DNA of 64,000 nt from Pseudomonas frederiksbergensis (GCF_001874645.1 NZ_CP017886.1:2480001-2544000), one strand, 5' to 3'; positions 31,702 to 41,079 are shown, counted from the first letter of the stretch. Notes: generated by a model not told the origin, from the sequence alone. Translations and numbers: made by a program.

Positions 31702-32232
31702 TTGACCACCATCGTTTCAGTTCGCCGCCACGGCAAAGTCGTCATGGGCGGCGACGGCCAGGTTTCTCTCGGCAATACCGTGATGAAAGGCAATGCGAAA
31801 AAAGTTCGCCGCCTGTACCACGGTCAGGTCATCGCCGGTTTTGCTGGCGCCACGGCTGACGCCTTTACCCTCTTCGAGCGTTTCGAAGGCCAGCTTGAAA
31901 AGCACCAGGGCCACCTGGTTCGCGCTGCCGTCGAACTCGCCAAGGAATGGCGCACCGATCGCTCCCTCAGCCGCCTTGAAGCCATGCTTGCAGTCGCCAA
32001 CAAAGACGCCTCCCTGATCATCACCGGCAACGGCGATGTGGTTGAACCCGAAGAAGGTCTGATCGCCATGGGTTCCGGTGGCGGTTACGCTCAGGCCGCC
32101 GCCAGCGCCCTGCTGAAGAAGACCGATCTGTCGGCCCGGGAAATCGTCGAAACCGCGCTCGGCATTGCCGGCGACATCTGTGTATTTACCAACCACACCT
32201 TCACCATTGAGGAGCAGGACCTCGCCGAGTAA
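31702..32232 (+). CDS. hslV: ATP-dependent protease, peptidase subunit HslV
   Basis: A 176-residue proteasome-type peptidase that pairs with HslU. The TTG at 31702 is chosen over the upstream ATG at 31654 because the mature protein must begin [10 protein letters not shown], with the catalytic N-terminal Thr exposed after Met removal; GGAG lies upstream at a good distance. Lys in VVMGGDGQ and GNAKKVRRL match the active-site region. hslU follows 55 bases downstream. Part of the heat-shock regulon in other bacteria; no sigma-32 promoter was picked out by eye. Confidence 0.96.
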   Translation: MTTIVSVRRHGKVVMGGDGQVSLGNTVMKGNAKKVRRLYHGQVIAGFAGATADAFTLFERFEGQLEKHQGHLVRAAVELAKEWRTDRSLSRLEAMLAVANKDASLIITGNGDVVEPEEGLIAMGSGGGYAQAAASALLKKTDLSAREIVETALGIAGDICVFTNHTFTIEEQDLAE

Positions 32233-32287
32233 GCCTGTGTTGGCCATCGCGCCACGGCTCATTCTTGCTTGAGGACCGCCAATTATT

Positions 32288-33628
32288 ATGCCAATGACTC
32301 CCCGCGAAATCGTCCATGAACTCAGTCGCCATATCATCGGCCAGGACGATGCCAAGCGCGCCGTCGCCATCGCCCTGCGTAACCGCTGGCGCCGGATGCA
32401 GTTGCCTGAAGAGCTGCGCGTTGAAGTAACCCCCAAGAACATTCTGATGATCGGCCCGACCGGTGTCGGTAAAACCGAAATTGCCCGTCGCCTGGCCAAG
32501 CTCGCCAACGCGCCGTTCATCAAGGTCGAAGCGACCAAGTTCACCGAAGTCGGCTATGTCGGCCGTGACGTCGAGTCGATCATTCGTGACCTCGCCGATG
32601 CCGCGATCAAGCTGCTGCGCGAACAGGAAATGACCAAAGTTCGCCATCGTGCCGAAGACGCTGCCGAAGAGCGCATTCTCGATGCACTGCTGCCACCGGC
32701 ACGCATGGGTTTCAGCAACGAAGACGCCGCGCCGGCGACGGATTCCAATACCCGCCAACTGTTCCGCAAGCGCCTGCGCGAAGGTCAGCTGGATGACAAG
32801 GAAATCGAAATCGAAGTGGCCGAAGTGTCCGGCGTCGATATCTCCGCGCCACCAGGCATGGAAGAAATGACCAACCAGTTGCAGAGCCTGTTCGCCAACA
32901 TGGGCAAGGGCAAGCGCAAGAGCCGCAAGCTCAAGGTCAAGGAAGCGCTGAAGCTGGTGCGCGACGAAGAAGCCAGCCGTCTGGTCAATGACGAAGAGCT
33001 CAAGGCCAAGGCCCTCGAAGCGGTCGAGCAGCACGGCATCGTGTTCATCGACGAAATCGACAAGGTCGCCAAGCGCGGCAATTCCGGCGGCGTCGACGTC
33101 TCCCGCGAAGGCGTACAGCGCGACTTGCTGCCGCTGATCGAAGGCTGCACGGTCAACACCAAACTGGGCATGGTCAAAACCGACCACATCCTGTTCATCG
33201 CCTCCGGCGCATTCCACCTGAGCAAGCCAAGCGATCTGGTGCCCGAGCTGCAAGGCCGTCTGCCGATTCGCGTCGAACTCAAGGCCCTCACGCCGGAAGA
33301 CTTCGAGCGCATCCTCAGCGAGCCGCATGCCTCGCTCACCGAACAATATTGCGCGCTGCTGAAAACCGAAGGCCTGAACATCGAGTTCCTGCCGGACGGC
33401 ATCAAGCGTCTGGCGGAGATCGCCTGGCAGGTCAACGAAAAGACCGAGAACATCGGTGCCCGTCGCCTGCACACCTTGCTCGAGCGCCTGCTCGAAGAGG
33501 TGTCGTTCAGCGCCAGCGATCTGGCCAGCACCCACAGCGAAGAGCCGATCCGCATCGATGCTGACTACGTCAACAGCCACCTCGGCGAATTGGCGCAGAA
33601 CGAAGACCTGTCCCGTTATATCCTGTAG
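32288..33628 (+). CDS. hslU: ATP-dependent protease, ATPase subunit HslU
   Basis: A 446-residue AAA+ unfoldase that feeds substrates to HslV. Walker A is [14 protein letters not shown], the pore motif is in [12 protein letters not shown] (GYVG), Walker B is [12 protein letters not shown], the intermediate (I) domain follows at about 110-240, and the C-terminus ends LSRYIL, which docks into HslV. Cytoplasmic; operon with hslV. Confidence 0.97.
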   Translation: MPMTPREIVHELSRHIIGQDDAKRAVAIALRNRWRRMQLPEELRVEVTPKNILMIGPTGVGKTEIARRLAKLANAPFIKVEATKFTEVGYVGRDVESIIRDLADAAIKLLREQEMTKVRHRAEDAAEERILDALLPPARMGFSNEDAAPATDSNTRQLFRKRLREGQLDDKEIEIEVAEVSGVDISAPPGMEEMTNQLQSLFANMGKGKRKSRKLKVKEALKLVRDEEASRLVNDEELKAKALEAVEQHGIVFIDEIDKVAKRGNSGGVDVSREGVQRDLLPLIEGCTVNTKLGMVKTDHILFIASGAFHLSKPSDLVPELQGRLPIRVELKALTPEDFERILSEPHASLTEQYCALLKTEGLNIEFLPDGIKRLAEIAWQVNEKTENIGARRLHTLLERLLEEVSFSASDLASTHSEEPIRIDADYVNSHLGELAQNEDLSRYIL

Positions 33629-33660
33629 GCCACATTCTCTACCGTGAGAACGTAACCACT

Positions 33661-33728
33661 GTAGGAGCTGCCGCAGGCTGCGATCTTTTGATGTCAGGTC
33701 AAAGATCGCAGCCTGCGGCAGCTCCTAC
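33661..33728. repeat. REPIN after hslU
   Basis: Two near-perfect units face each other across about ten bases, 32 bases after the hslU stop and 30 bases before the DUF971 gene. Confidence 0.9.
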
Positions 33729-33758
33729 AGGGCGTCTCATACAGACGGACAACAGGTC

Positions 33759-34136
33759 ATGACCAAACTCCCCACCGCCATCAAACTGCACAAAACCTCG
33801 AAAACCCTGGAGCTGCAATACGCGCCCGATGAGGTCTATCACCTGAGCGCAGAATTCTTGCGCGTGCATTCTCCTTCCGCCGAGGTCCAGGGCCACGGCA
33901 AACCTGTCCTGCAATTTGGCAAGATCGGCGTAGGCCTGAACAAGGTAGAACCGGCCGGTCAGTACGCACTGAAATTGACCTTCGATGACGGCCACGACAG
34001 CGGCCTGTTCACCTGGGAATATCTCTACCAGTTGGCGCGACGATATGACGCACTCTGGGACGACTATCTTGCCGAACTCAAAGCCGCCGGAAAATCCCGC
34101 GATCCAAGCGAGTCTGTCGTCAAGTTGATGCTCTAG
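33759..34136 (+). CDS. DUF971 family protein
   Basis: A 125-residue protein matching the DUF971 / gamma-butyrobetaine hydroxylase N-terminal-like domain: ELQYAPDEVYHLSAEFLRVHSPSAE, then LTFDDGHDSGLFTWEYLYQLA. Small proteins of this family lack the catalytic dioxygenase domain and may bind metal; the precise role is not known. It stands between hslU and phaC1, the same place as PA5055 in P. aeruginosa. Confidence 0.88.
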   Translation: MTKLPTAIKLHKTSKTLELQYAPDEVYHLSAEFLRVHSPSAEVQGHGKPVLQFGKIGVGLNKVEPAGQYALKLTFDDGHDSGLFTWEYLYQLARRYDALWDDYLAELKAAGKSRDPSESVVKLML

Positions 34137-34253
34137 CTCAAGGCTTTCGCTCTTTAGAGGGCATTTTCTAATTTCATCTGTTTGAATGCTGGGCTGCGGT
34201 GCCGAGGATCGGCCTGCTTGCGAAAAAAATTAAACTCGGGTAACCAATGGAGC

Positions 34254-34269
34254 TGGCAAGTTCCGTGCA
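34254..34269 (+). promoter_or_regulatory. Candidate sigma-54 promoter upstream of phaC1
   Basis: TGGCAAGTTCCGTGCA has the GG and GC dinucleotides exactly ten bases apart, the key spacing of -24/-12 promoters, about 110 bases before the phaC1 ATG. A sigma-54 promoter has been proposed for phaC1 in other pseudomonads. No enhancer site was recognised. Confidence 0.45.
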
Positions 34270-34378
34270 TTTGTAGCTATGCGCAATTAACGGTCACCCG
34301 AGCAGTAGTACCTGGCATTTGCTGTGTGACTACACAGCAGGACTCAGGTACTCGCCTCAGGAATATGGAGCGTCGTAG

Positions 34379-36058
34379 ATGAGTAACAAGAATAACGATG
34401 ACCTGAAATATCAAGCCTCGGAAAATACCCTGGGGCTTAATCCGGTCATCGGCTTGCGTCGAAAGGATCTGCTTACCTCTGCCCGCATGGTGCTGACCCA
34501 GGCCATTAAACAACCCATCCATAGCGTCAAGCATGTCGCGCATTTTGGCATTGAGCTCAAAAACGTGATGCTCGGTAAATCCGAGTTGCGACCGGAAGGC
34601 GATGACCGTCGCTTCAATGATCCGGCGTGGAGTCAGAACCCGCTCTACAAACGTTATCTGCAAACCTACCTGGCGTGGCGCAAGGAGCTCCACGACTGGA
34701 TCGGTGAAAGCAAATTGTCCGAGCAGGACATCAACCGCGGGCACTTCGTGATCAACCTGATGACCGAAGCGATGGCCCCGACCAACAGCGCGGCCAACCC
34801 CGCTGCCGTCAAACGCTTCTTCGAAACCGGCGGTAAAAGCCTGCTCGACGGCCTTTCCCACATGGCCAAGGATCTGGTGAACAACGGCGGCATGCCGAGC
34901 CAGGTCAACATGGGCGCCTTCGAAGTCGGCAAGAGCCTGGGCACCACCGAAGGTGCAGTGGTTTTTCGCAACGACGTGCTGGAGCTGATTCAGTACCGGC
35001 CAATCACTGAACAAGTGCATGAACGCCCTCTGCTGGTGGTGCCACCACAGATCAACAAGTTCTACGTTTTCGACCTGAGCCCGGACAAAAGCCTGGCGCG
35101 CTTCTGCCTGCGCAACAATGTGCAGACCTTCATCGTCAGCTGGCGCAACCCGACCAAGGCCCAGCGTGAATGGGGTTTGTCGACCTACATCGAAGCGCTC
35201 AAGGAAGCGGTCGATGTGGTCACGGCGATCACCGGCAGCAAAGACGTGAACATGCTCGGCGCCTGCTCCGGCGGCATCACCTGCACTGCACTGCTGGGCC
35301 ACTACGCAGCGATCGGCGAGAAGAAAGTCAACGCCCTGACCCTGCTGGTCAGCGTACTCGACACCACCCTTGATTCCCAGGTCGCACTGTTCGTCGACGA
35401 GCAAACCCTGGAAGCCGCCAAGCGTCACTCCTATCAGGCTGGCGTGCTTGAAGGTCGCGACATGGCCAAGGTCTTCGCCTGGATGCGCCCCAACGACCTG
35501 ATCTGGAACTACTGGGTCAACAACTACCTGTTGGGCAACGAACCGCCGGTCTTCGACATTCTGTTCTGGAACAACGACACCACCCGGCTGCCTGCGGCGT
35601 TCCATGGCGACCTGATCGAACTGTTCAAAAACAACCCACTGATCCGCCCCGATGCACTGGAAGTGTGCGGCACGCCGATCGACCTCAAGCAGGTCACGGC
35701 AGACGTCTATTCCCTGGCAGGCACCAACGACCACATCACACCGTGGAAGTCGTGCTACAAGTCGGCGCAACTGTTCGGTGGCAAGGTCGAATTCGTGCTG
35801 TCCAGCAGCGGCCATATCCAGAGCATTCTGAACCCGCCGGGCAACCCGAAATCCCGCTACATGACCAGCACCGACATGCCGGTCCATGCCAACGACTGGA
35901 TGGAGAACTCAACCAAGCACACTGACTCCTGGTGGCTGCACTGGCAGGCCTGGCAGGCCGAGCGTTCGGGCAAGCTGAAAAAAGCCCCAACCGTACTCGG
36001 CAACAAGACCTATGCAGCAGGTGAGGCATCACCGGGGACTTATGTGCACGAGCGGTAA
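34379..36058 (+). CDS. phaC1: Class II PHA synthase 1
   Basis: A 559-residue enzyme that polymerises (R)-3-hydroxyacyl-CoA (mainly C6-C14) at the surface of storage granules. The nucleophile Cys296 lies in the lipase-like LGACSGGI box; the partner Asp is in the SLAGTNDHITPW segment and the His in SSSGHIQSILNPP. The N-terminus MSNKNNDDLKYQ is typical. The first codons carry an A-rich CA motif. First gene of phaC1-phaZ-phaC2-phaD. Sequence is close to phaC2 along its whole length. Confidence 0.97.
   Translation: MSNKNNDDLKYQASENTLGLNPVIGLRRKDLLTSARMVLTQAIKQPIHSVKHVAHFGIELKNVMLGKSELRPEGDDRRFNDPAWSQNPLYKRYLQTYLAWRKELHDWIGESKLSEQDINRGHFVINLMTEAMAPTNSAANPAAVKRFFETGGKSLLDGLSHMAKDLVNNGGMPSQVNMGAFEVGKSLGTTEGAVVFRNDVLELIQYRPITEQVHERPLLVVPPQINKFYVFDLSPDKSLARFCLRNNVQTFIVSWRNPTKAQREWGLSTYIEALKEAVDVVTAITGSKDVNMLGACSGGITCTALLGHYAAIGEKKVNALTLLVSVLDTTLDSQVALFVDEQTLEAAKRHSYQAGVLEGRDMAKVFAWMRPNDLIWNYWVNNYLLGNEPPVFDILFWNNDTTRLPAAFHGDLIELFKNNPLIRPDALEVCGTPIDLKQVTADVYSLAGTNDHITPWKSCYKSAQLFGGKVEFVLSSSGHIQSILNPPGNPKSRYMTSTDMPVHANDWMENSTKHTDSWWLHWQAWQAERSGKLKKAPTVLGNKTYAAGEASPGTYVHER
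34385..34395 (+). promoter_or_regulatory. Hfq/Crc-type CA motif at the phaC1 start
   Basis: AACAAGAATAA, immediately after the start codon, fits the AANAANAA pattern. In P. putida the Crc/Hfq system represses phaC1 translation at a like position, so carbon-catabolite control here is a reasonable inference. Confidence 0.55.
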
Positions 36059-36070
36059 CTGACCACTAAC

Positions 36071-36140
36071 CTGTAGGAGCCGAGCTTGCTCGCGATGGCG
36101 ACCTCAAGGACGCCATCGCCGGCAAGCCGTGCTCCTACAG
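36071..36140. repeat. Inverted repeat of a second REP family (GAGCTTGCTCGCGATGGCG type)
   Basis: CTGTAGGAGCCGAGCTTGCTCGCGATGGCG and its diverged inverse CGCCATCGCCGGCAAGCCGTGCTCCTACAG flank a ten-base spacer. It lies between phaC1 and phaZ, inside the operon, and differs in core from the other REPINs here. Confidence 0.85.
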
Positions 36141-36170
36141 GGGTAACGATCCACCCACAGGGCTTGAAGC

Positions 36171-37028
36171 ATGCCGCAACCGTTCATATTTCGTACCGTC
36201 GACCTGGATGGTCAAACCATCCGCACCGCGGTACGCCCCGGCAAGCCTCACTTGACGCCCTTGCTGATTTTCAACGGCATCGGCGCCAACCTGGAGCTGG
36301 TGTTTCCGTTCGTCCAGGCGCTGGACCCGGACCTGGAAGTGATCGCCTTCGACGTCCCTGGTGTCGGTGGCTCATCAACGCCTAGCCACCCCTATCGCTT
36401 TCCCGGCCTGGCCAAGCTGACCGCGCGGATGCTCGACTACCTCGATTACGGACAAGTCAACGTGGTCGGTGTTTCGTGGGGCGGAGCACTTGCCCAACAG
36501 TTCGCCTTCGACTACCCCGAGCGCTGCAAGAAGCTCGTTTTGGCGGCGACGGCGGCGGGCATGGTGATGGTGCCGGGCAAACCGAAAGTGCTGTGGATGA
36601 TGGCCAGCCCACGACGCTACATCCAGCCATCCCACGTGATTCGCATTGCGCCCCTGATCTACGGCGGTTCTTTCCGCCGTGATCCGAACCTGGCGGCGGA
36701 GCACGCGAGCAAAGTGCGTTCGGCGGGCAAACTCGGCTACTACTGGCAGCTCTTCGCGGGCCTGGGCTGGACCAGTATTCACTGGCTGCACAAAATCAAG
36801 CAGCCGACCCTGGTACTGGCCGGTGATGATGACCCGCTCATTCCGCTGATCAATATGCGGATACTCGCCTGGCGTATTCCCAATGCCCAGCTACACATAA
36901 TCGACGACGGCCATCTATTCCTGATCACCCGGGCCGAGGCCGTCGCACCGATCATCATGAAATTTCTCCAGGAAGAACGCCAACGGGCAGTGATGCATCC
37001 ACACCCGGCGTCGTTCGGCGGCACATAA
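36171..37028 (+). CDS. phaZ: Intracellular PHA depolymerase
   Basis: A 285-residue alpha/beta hydrolase that breaks down stored medium-chain-length PHA. The lipase box GVSWGG puts the nucleophile at Ser102; the catalytic Asp is in LAGDDDPLIP and the His in DDGHLFLIT. Its place between two synthase genes is the standard mcl-PHA order and allows turnover with synthesis. It begins 112 bases after phaC1, with a REP-type repeat in the gap. Confidence 0.96.
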   Translation: MPQPFIFRTVDLDGQTIRTAVRPGKPHLTPLLIFNGIGANLELVFPFVQALDPDLEVIAFDVPGVGGSSTPSHPYRFPGLAKLTARMLDYLDYGQVNVVGVSWGGALAQQFAFDYPERCKKLVLAATAAGMVMVPGKPKVLWMMASPRRYIQPSHVIRIAPLIYGGSFRRDPNLAAEHASKVRSAGKLGYYWQLFAGLGWTSIHWLHKIKQPTLVLAGDDDPLIPLINMRILAWRIPNAQLHIIDDGHLFLITRAEAVAPIIMKFLQEERQRAVMHPHPASFGGT

Positions 37029-37142
37029 CGTACTGCGTATGTCGACAGGTTTGTCGAAAGCCGCAAGGGAGGTCCGAAGCGACTATGGTGTCTATTCGGG
37101 ATTGATGTACTTGTTGATGGCTTGACGAAGGAGTGTTGACTC

Positions 37143-38825
37143 ATGCGAGACAAAAAAGCGCCGGGCGCCTTTCCTCCACCCGCCGCATTCATCAATGCTC
37201 AGAGTGCGATTACCGGTCTGCGCGGCCGGGACCTGTTCTCGACTCTGCGCAGCGTCGCCGCCCATGGCTTGCGTCACCCGGTACAGAGTGCCAAACACGC
37301 ACTGGCATTGGGCGGGCAACTGGGACGGGTACTGCTGGGCGAGACCCTGCACCAGCCCAACCCTTCGGACAGCCGCTTCGCCGACCCGAGCTGGGCGCTC
37401 AACCCGTTTTACCGACGCGGCCTTCAGGCCTATCTGAGCTGGCAGAAGCAGATCAAACACTGGATCGATGACAGTGGTATGTCCGCCGATGATCGTGCTC
37501 GCGCACACTTTGCCTTTGCCCTGATCAACGACGCCGTTTCGCCGTCCAACACCCTGCTCAACCCGTTGGCGATCAAGGAGCTGTTCAACTCTGGCGGCCA
37601 TAGCCTGGTGCGTGGTCTCAGCCATCTGTTCGACGACCTGATGCACAACAATGGCCTGCCGAGCCAGGTCACCAAGCACGCTTTCGAAGTCGGTAAAACA
37701 GTTGCCACAACCATCGGTGCCGTGGTGTTTCGCAACGAACTGCTGGAGCTGATGCAGTACAAGCCGATGAGCGAAAAGCAGTACGCCAAGCCACTGCTCA
37801 TCGTGCCGCCGCAGATCAACAAGTACTACATTTTCGACCTGAGCCCACACAACAGCTTCGTCCAGTTTGCGCTGAAAAACGGCCTGCAAGTGTTCATCAT
37901 CAGCTGGCGCAACCCGGATGTCCGGCATCGCGAATGGGGCCTGTCGAGTTACGTCGAAGCCCTGGAAGAAGCGCTGAATGCCTGCCGGGCAATCAGCGGC
38001 AGCCGCGAGGTCAACCTGATGGGGGCCTGCGCCGGGGGCCTGACCATCGCCGCCCTGCAGGGACATCTGCAAGCCAAGCGGCAGCTGCGACGGGTCTCCA
38101 GCGCGACCTATCTGGTCAGCCTGCTCGACAGTGAACTGGAAAGCCCGGCGACCCTGTTTGCCGACGAACTAACCCTCGAAGCGGCCAAGCGTCGCTCTTA
38201 CCAGAAAGGTGTGCTCGAAGGTCGCGATATGGCCAGGGTCTTTGCCTGGATGCGCCCCAACGACCTGATCTGGAACTACTGGGTCAACAACTACCTGCTG
38301 GGCAAAGAGCCGCCAGCCTTCGACATTCTCTATTGGAACAACGACAACACTCGCCTGCCAGCCGCCTTCCACGGCGACCTGCTGGACTTCTTCAAGCACA
38401 ACCCGTTGACCCATCCTGGCGGACTGGAGGTCTGCGGCACGCCGATCGACTTGCAGAAAGTCAACGTCGACAGCTTCAGCGTCGCCGGGATCAACGACCA
38501 CATCACGCCTTGGGATGCGGTGTATCGCTCGACACTGTTGCTGGGAGGTGAGCGGCGCTTCGTGCTGTCCAACAGCGGCCATGTGCAGAGCATTCTCAAC
38601 CCACCGAGCAACCCCAAGGCCAACTACGTCGAGAGCCCGAAACTGAGCAGCGATCCACGGGCCTGGTACTACGACGCCAAGCACGTCGACGGCAGTTGGT
38701 GGAACCAATGGCTGGGCTGGATTCAGGAACGTTCCGGCACTCAGCGCGAAACCCTGACGGCCCTTGGCAACCAGAACTATCCACCGATGGAGGCGGCGCC
38801 AGGCACCTACGTGCGCGTACGCTGA
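37143..38825 (+). CDS. phaC2: Class II PHA synthase 2
   Basis: A 560-residue paralogue of PhaC1 with the same mechanism; the nucleophile is again residue 296, in LMGACAGGL. The catalytic Asp (SVAGINDHITPW) and His (SNSGHVQSILNPP) are present. The N-terminus (MRDKKAPGAFPPP) differs from PhaC1, as usual. It follows phaZ by 114 bases and precedes phaD. Confidence 0.97.
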   Translation: MRDKKAPGAFPPPAAFINAQSAITGLRGRDLFSTLRSVAAHGLRHPVQSAKHALALGGQLGRVLLGETLHQPNPSDSRFADPSWALNPFYRRGLQAYLSWQKQIKHWIDDSGMSADDRARAHFAFALINDAVSPSNTLLNPLAIKELFNSGGHSLVRGLSHLFDDLMHNNGLPSQVTKHAFEVGKTVATTIGAVVFRNELLELMQYKPMSEKQYAKPLLIVPPQINKYYIFDLSPHNSFVQFALKNGLQVFIISWRNPDVRHREWGLSSYVEALEEALNACRAISGSREVNLMGACAGGLTIAALQGHLQAKRQLRRVSSATYLVSLLDSELESPATLFADELTLEAAKRRSYQKGVLEGRDMARVFAWMRPNDLIWNYWVNNYLLGKEPPAFDILYWNNDNTRLPAAFHGDLLDFFKHNPLTHPGGLEVCGTPIDLQKVNVDSFSVAGINDHITPWDAVYRSTLLLGGERRFVLSNSGHVQSILNPPSNPKANYVESPKLSSDPRAWYYDAKHVDGSWWNQWLGWIQERSGTQRETLTALGNQNYPPMEAAPGTYVRVR

Positions 38826-38887
38826 ACTCTCCCCGTACCACGGCCTGAAGTGTCGGCCGTGGTCTGACGAATCACTAAGAAGACTGG

Positions 38888-39508
38888 ATGAAAACCCGCG
38901 ACCGGATTCTTGAATGTGCCCTGCTGCTGTTCAACCAAAAGGGCGAGCCGAATGTCTCTACCATGGAAGTTGCCAATGAGCTGGGGATCAGCCCCGGCAA
39001 CCTCTACTACCACTTTCACGGCAAGGAGCCGCTGATTCTCGGGTTGTTCGAGCGCTTTCAGAGCGAATTGACGCCGTTGCTCGATCCGCCGTCGGACGTG
39101 CAACTGGCACCGGAGGATTACTGGCTGTTCCTGCACCTGATCGTCGAACGCCTGGCGCACTACCGCTTCCTGTTCCAGGACCTGTCGAACCTGGCCGGAC
39201 GCTTGCCGAAACTGGCCAAGGGCATCCGTAATCTGCTCAATTCCCTCAAGCGCACACTGGCCTCGTTACTGGCGCATCTGAAGGCTCAGGGGCAACTGGT
39301 CAGCGATACCCAGGCACTGGGGCAACTGGTGGAACAGATCACCATGACCTTGCTGTTTTCCCTGGACTATCAGCGGATTCTCGATCGCGAAGGCGAAGTA
39401 CGAGTGGTGGTCTATCAGATCATGATGCTGGTGGCGCCGCACCTGCAGCCGTCGGCGAAACTCGCAACCGAGCAGCTAGCGCTACAGTATCTGGAAGAGC
39501 ACGACTGA
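38888..39508 (+). CDS. phaD: TetR-type PHA regulator
   Basis: A 206-residue TetR-family protein: N-terminal helix-turn-helix (ILECALLLFNQKGEPNVST, NELGISPGNLYYHF) and an all-helical ligand domain. In P. putida PhaD activates the phaC1 and phaI promoters, which is unusual for the TetR family. Gene place, just after phaC2 and facing phaF, is conserved. The ligand is likely a CoA intermediate of fatty-acid oxidation, known from relatives only. Confidence 0.95.
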   Translation: MKTRDRILECALLLFNQKGEPNVSTMEVANELGISPGNLYYHFHGKEPLILGLFERFQSELTPLLDPPSDVQLAPEDYWLFLHLIVERLAHYRFLFQDLSNLAGRLPKLAKGIRNLLNSLKRTLASLLAHLKAQGQLVSDTQALGQLVEQITMTLLFSLDYQRILDREGEVRVVVYQIMMLVAPHLQPSAKLATEQLALQYLEEHD

Positions 39509-39510
39509 AA

Positions 39511-39590
39511 ATCAAAAGATCGCAGGCTGCGCCAGCTCCTACAGAATGTACGCGGTCCCATGTAGGAGCTGGCGCAGCCTGCGATCTTTT
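39511..39590. repeat. REPIN with swapped core base pair
   Basis: Both units read CTGGCGCAGCCTGC where the others have CTGCCGCAGGCTGC, so a C-G pair is replaced by G-C in both arms of each hairpin. The pair lies at the 3' end of phaD. Confidence 0.88.
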
Positions 39591-39614
39591 CGGCTGACGG
39601 CTAAAATCCCAAAC

Positions 39615-39649
39615 AAAAACGCCCGACCTTTGCAGGCCGGGCGTTTTTG
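39615..39649. terminator. Bidirectional terminator between phaD and phaF
   Basis: AAAAACGCCCG and CGGGCGTTTTT (inner GGCC pairing imperfect) form the hairpin with A and T runs on both sides, in the convergent gap. Confidence 0.9.
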
Positions 39650-39664
39650 CATGCCCTGGGTTAA

Positions 39665-40441
39665 TCAGGACTGACTGGTTGGCGCCGAAGGTGCTGGCGT
39701 TACAGTCGGGGTCACAGCAGGGGTTGGCGCCGCGACGGAGTTCGTCGGGCTGACCGGTGCTGCCGGTTTGGCGGCGGCCACTGCCGGTTTCGGTGCGACA
39801 GCTTTCGCAGCTGCTGGCTTCTTGACTACCGGCTTCTTCGCAGCAGCAGGCTTGGCGGCGGCTTTAGCAGCTACCGGTTTGGCTGCTGGCTTGGCCGCTG
39901 CAGGTTTGGCTGCCGCGGTTTTCGCTGCTGGCTTGGCAGCCGGTTTAGCGGCAGCCTTGACCAATGGTTTGGCGGCAGTTTTAGCGGCGGGTTTGGCTGC
40001 TGCAGTGTTAGCTGCAACAGGCGCAACCTTGGCACCGGTGAGTTTTTCAATTTGCTTGGTCAGGGTATCGACCTTGCTGTGCAGCGCTTTGACTTCATTG
40101 CGGCTTGGCACGCCAAGACGCGAAATGGCGCTGTTCAGGCGCTTGTCGAAAGCCCCTTCCAGCTCGTCCCACTTGCCCAGCGCGCGATCTTTGACACTGC
40201 TGATACGCGACTTGGCCGATTGAGCGGAGTCTTTGGCAGCGTCGACTGTTTTGCCGACAGCACTCTTGGTGAGCTTCTCGGCTTTCTCGCCATCTTTAAC
40301 CAATGCATCGAAGAGTTTGCTGCCGTCAGTGTCGATCTTCGAGTACACGCCTAAACCAGCAAGCCAGATTTTGCGGGAGTAGTCTTCGACTTTCCCAATC
40401 CACGAGCTGCCTTCTTTCTCGGTGTTCTTTTTGCCAGCCAT
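39665..40441 (-). CDS. phaF: PHA granule protein PhaF (phasin with histone-like tail)
   Basis: A 258-residue bifunctional phasin. The N-terminal half (KVEDYSRKIWLAGLGVYSKI and a coiled coil near 100-140) binds PHA granules. From about residue 145 to 235 lies a low-complexity Ala-Lys-Pro tail with many KPAAK repeats, like histone H1, which binds DNA without sequence preference and helps divide granules between daughter cells. It is 10 bases downstream of phaI on the same strand. Confidence 0.96.
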   Translation of the reverse strand: MAGKKNTEKEGSSWIGKVEDYSRKIWLAGLGVYSKIDTDGSKLFDALVKDGEKAEKLTKSAVGKTVDAAKDSAQSAKSRISSVKDRALGKWDELEGAFDKRLNSAISRLGVPSRNEVKALHSKVDTLTKQIEKLTGAKVAPVAANTAAAKPAAKTAAKPLVKAAAKPAAKPAAKTAAAKPAAAKPAAKPVAAKAAAKPAAAKKPVVKKPAAAKAVAPKPAVAAAKPAAPVSPTNSVAAPTPAVTPTVTPAPSAPTSQS

Positions 40442-40451
40442 CCCGTTCTCC

Positions 40452-40874
40452 TTAATGTTTACGCGCGACGCGTTCGAGCAATGCCGTCAGCTCATCGAGC
40501 TTAGCAGAGAGTGTCTCAACGTCATGTTTAGACGGAATGCCGATACGATTCAAGGCACTTGCGACACGCGTGTCGAACGCCTTTTCGACTTTATCGAGTT
40601 GAACTTCGATTTTGCCTTTGAACGTGCTGACTTCGCTCTTGGCTTCATCAATTTCGGCATTGGCCGCTTCAAGCTTCTCGGCAACTACCTTTTTGCCTTT
40701 CTTTTCAACAGTTTGACCAGCCTTGATCAACTCATGAAAGTACTCGCTGCCTTCCTGACCGACCTTGGTGTAGGCACCCAGGCCTGCCAGCCAGATCTTG
40801 CGGGCATAGGATTTCACTTCGTTCAAAGATGTCGGTTGAACGTCAGTTTTTTTCTTCAAAGTAACTTTGGCCAT
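40452..40874 (-). CDS. phaI: PHA granule phasin PhaI
   Basis: A 139-residue phasin similar to the N-terminal half of PhaF (SYARKIWLAGLGAYTKVGQE) without the histone-like tail. It coats the granule. The ATG at 40874 (MAKVTLKKKTDVQP) has GAGGTG upstream and gives the usual length; an upstream start at 40916 would add 14 residues with no support. First gene of phaI-phaF, with promoter upstream likely under PhaD. Confidence 0.95.
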   Translation of the reverse strand: MAKVTLKKKTDVQPTSLNEVKSYARKIWLAGLGAYTKVGQEGSEYFHELIKAGQTVEKKGKKVVAEKLEAANAEIDEAKSEVSTFKGKIEVQLDKVEKAFDTRVASALNRIGIPSKHDVETLSAKLDELTALLERVARKH

Positions 40875-40997
40875 GGTGCACCTCACGCGCAGAAGGTTTG
40901 AGGAACTGCCCGTCAAGCGTCGGGCTCAGGCACAAAATAGTGAGAAAAATTAGAAACGGCACCCTAACAACCGCAACAATTCGGTGGTGCCCGGGGG

Positions 40998-41074
40998 AAA
41001 AGATCGCAGCCTGCGGCAGCTCCTACGCGGGATCGGCGTACACCCGTAGGAGCTGCCGCAGGCTGCGATCTTTT
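40998..41074. repeat. REPIN upstream of phaI
   Basis: Two standard units face each other across a 20-base spacer, immediately after the stop of the small PHA-system gene at 41080 and about 120 bases before phaI. Confidence 0.9.
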
Positions 41075-41079
41075 AAGAA

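Noticed and set aside
34277..35887. A 536-codon open frame antisense to phaC1
   Set aside because: Shadow ORF; also a similar one lies opposite phaC2, as expected from the shared sequence.
39700..40010. Possible tandem repeat or CRISPR-like array in phaF
   Set aside because: The repeats are codon-level Ala-Lys-Pro repeats of the histone-like tail, with no regular spacers.
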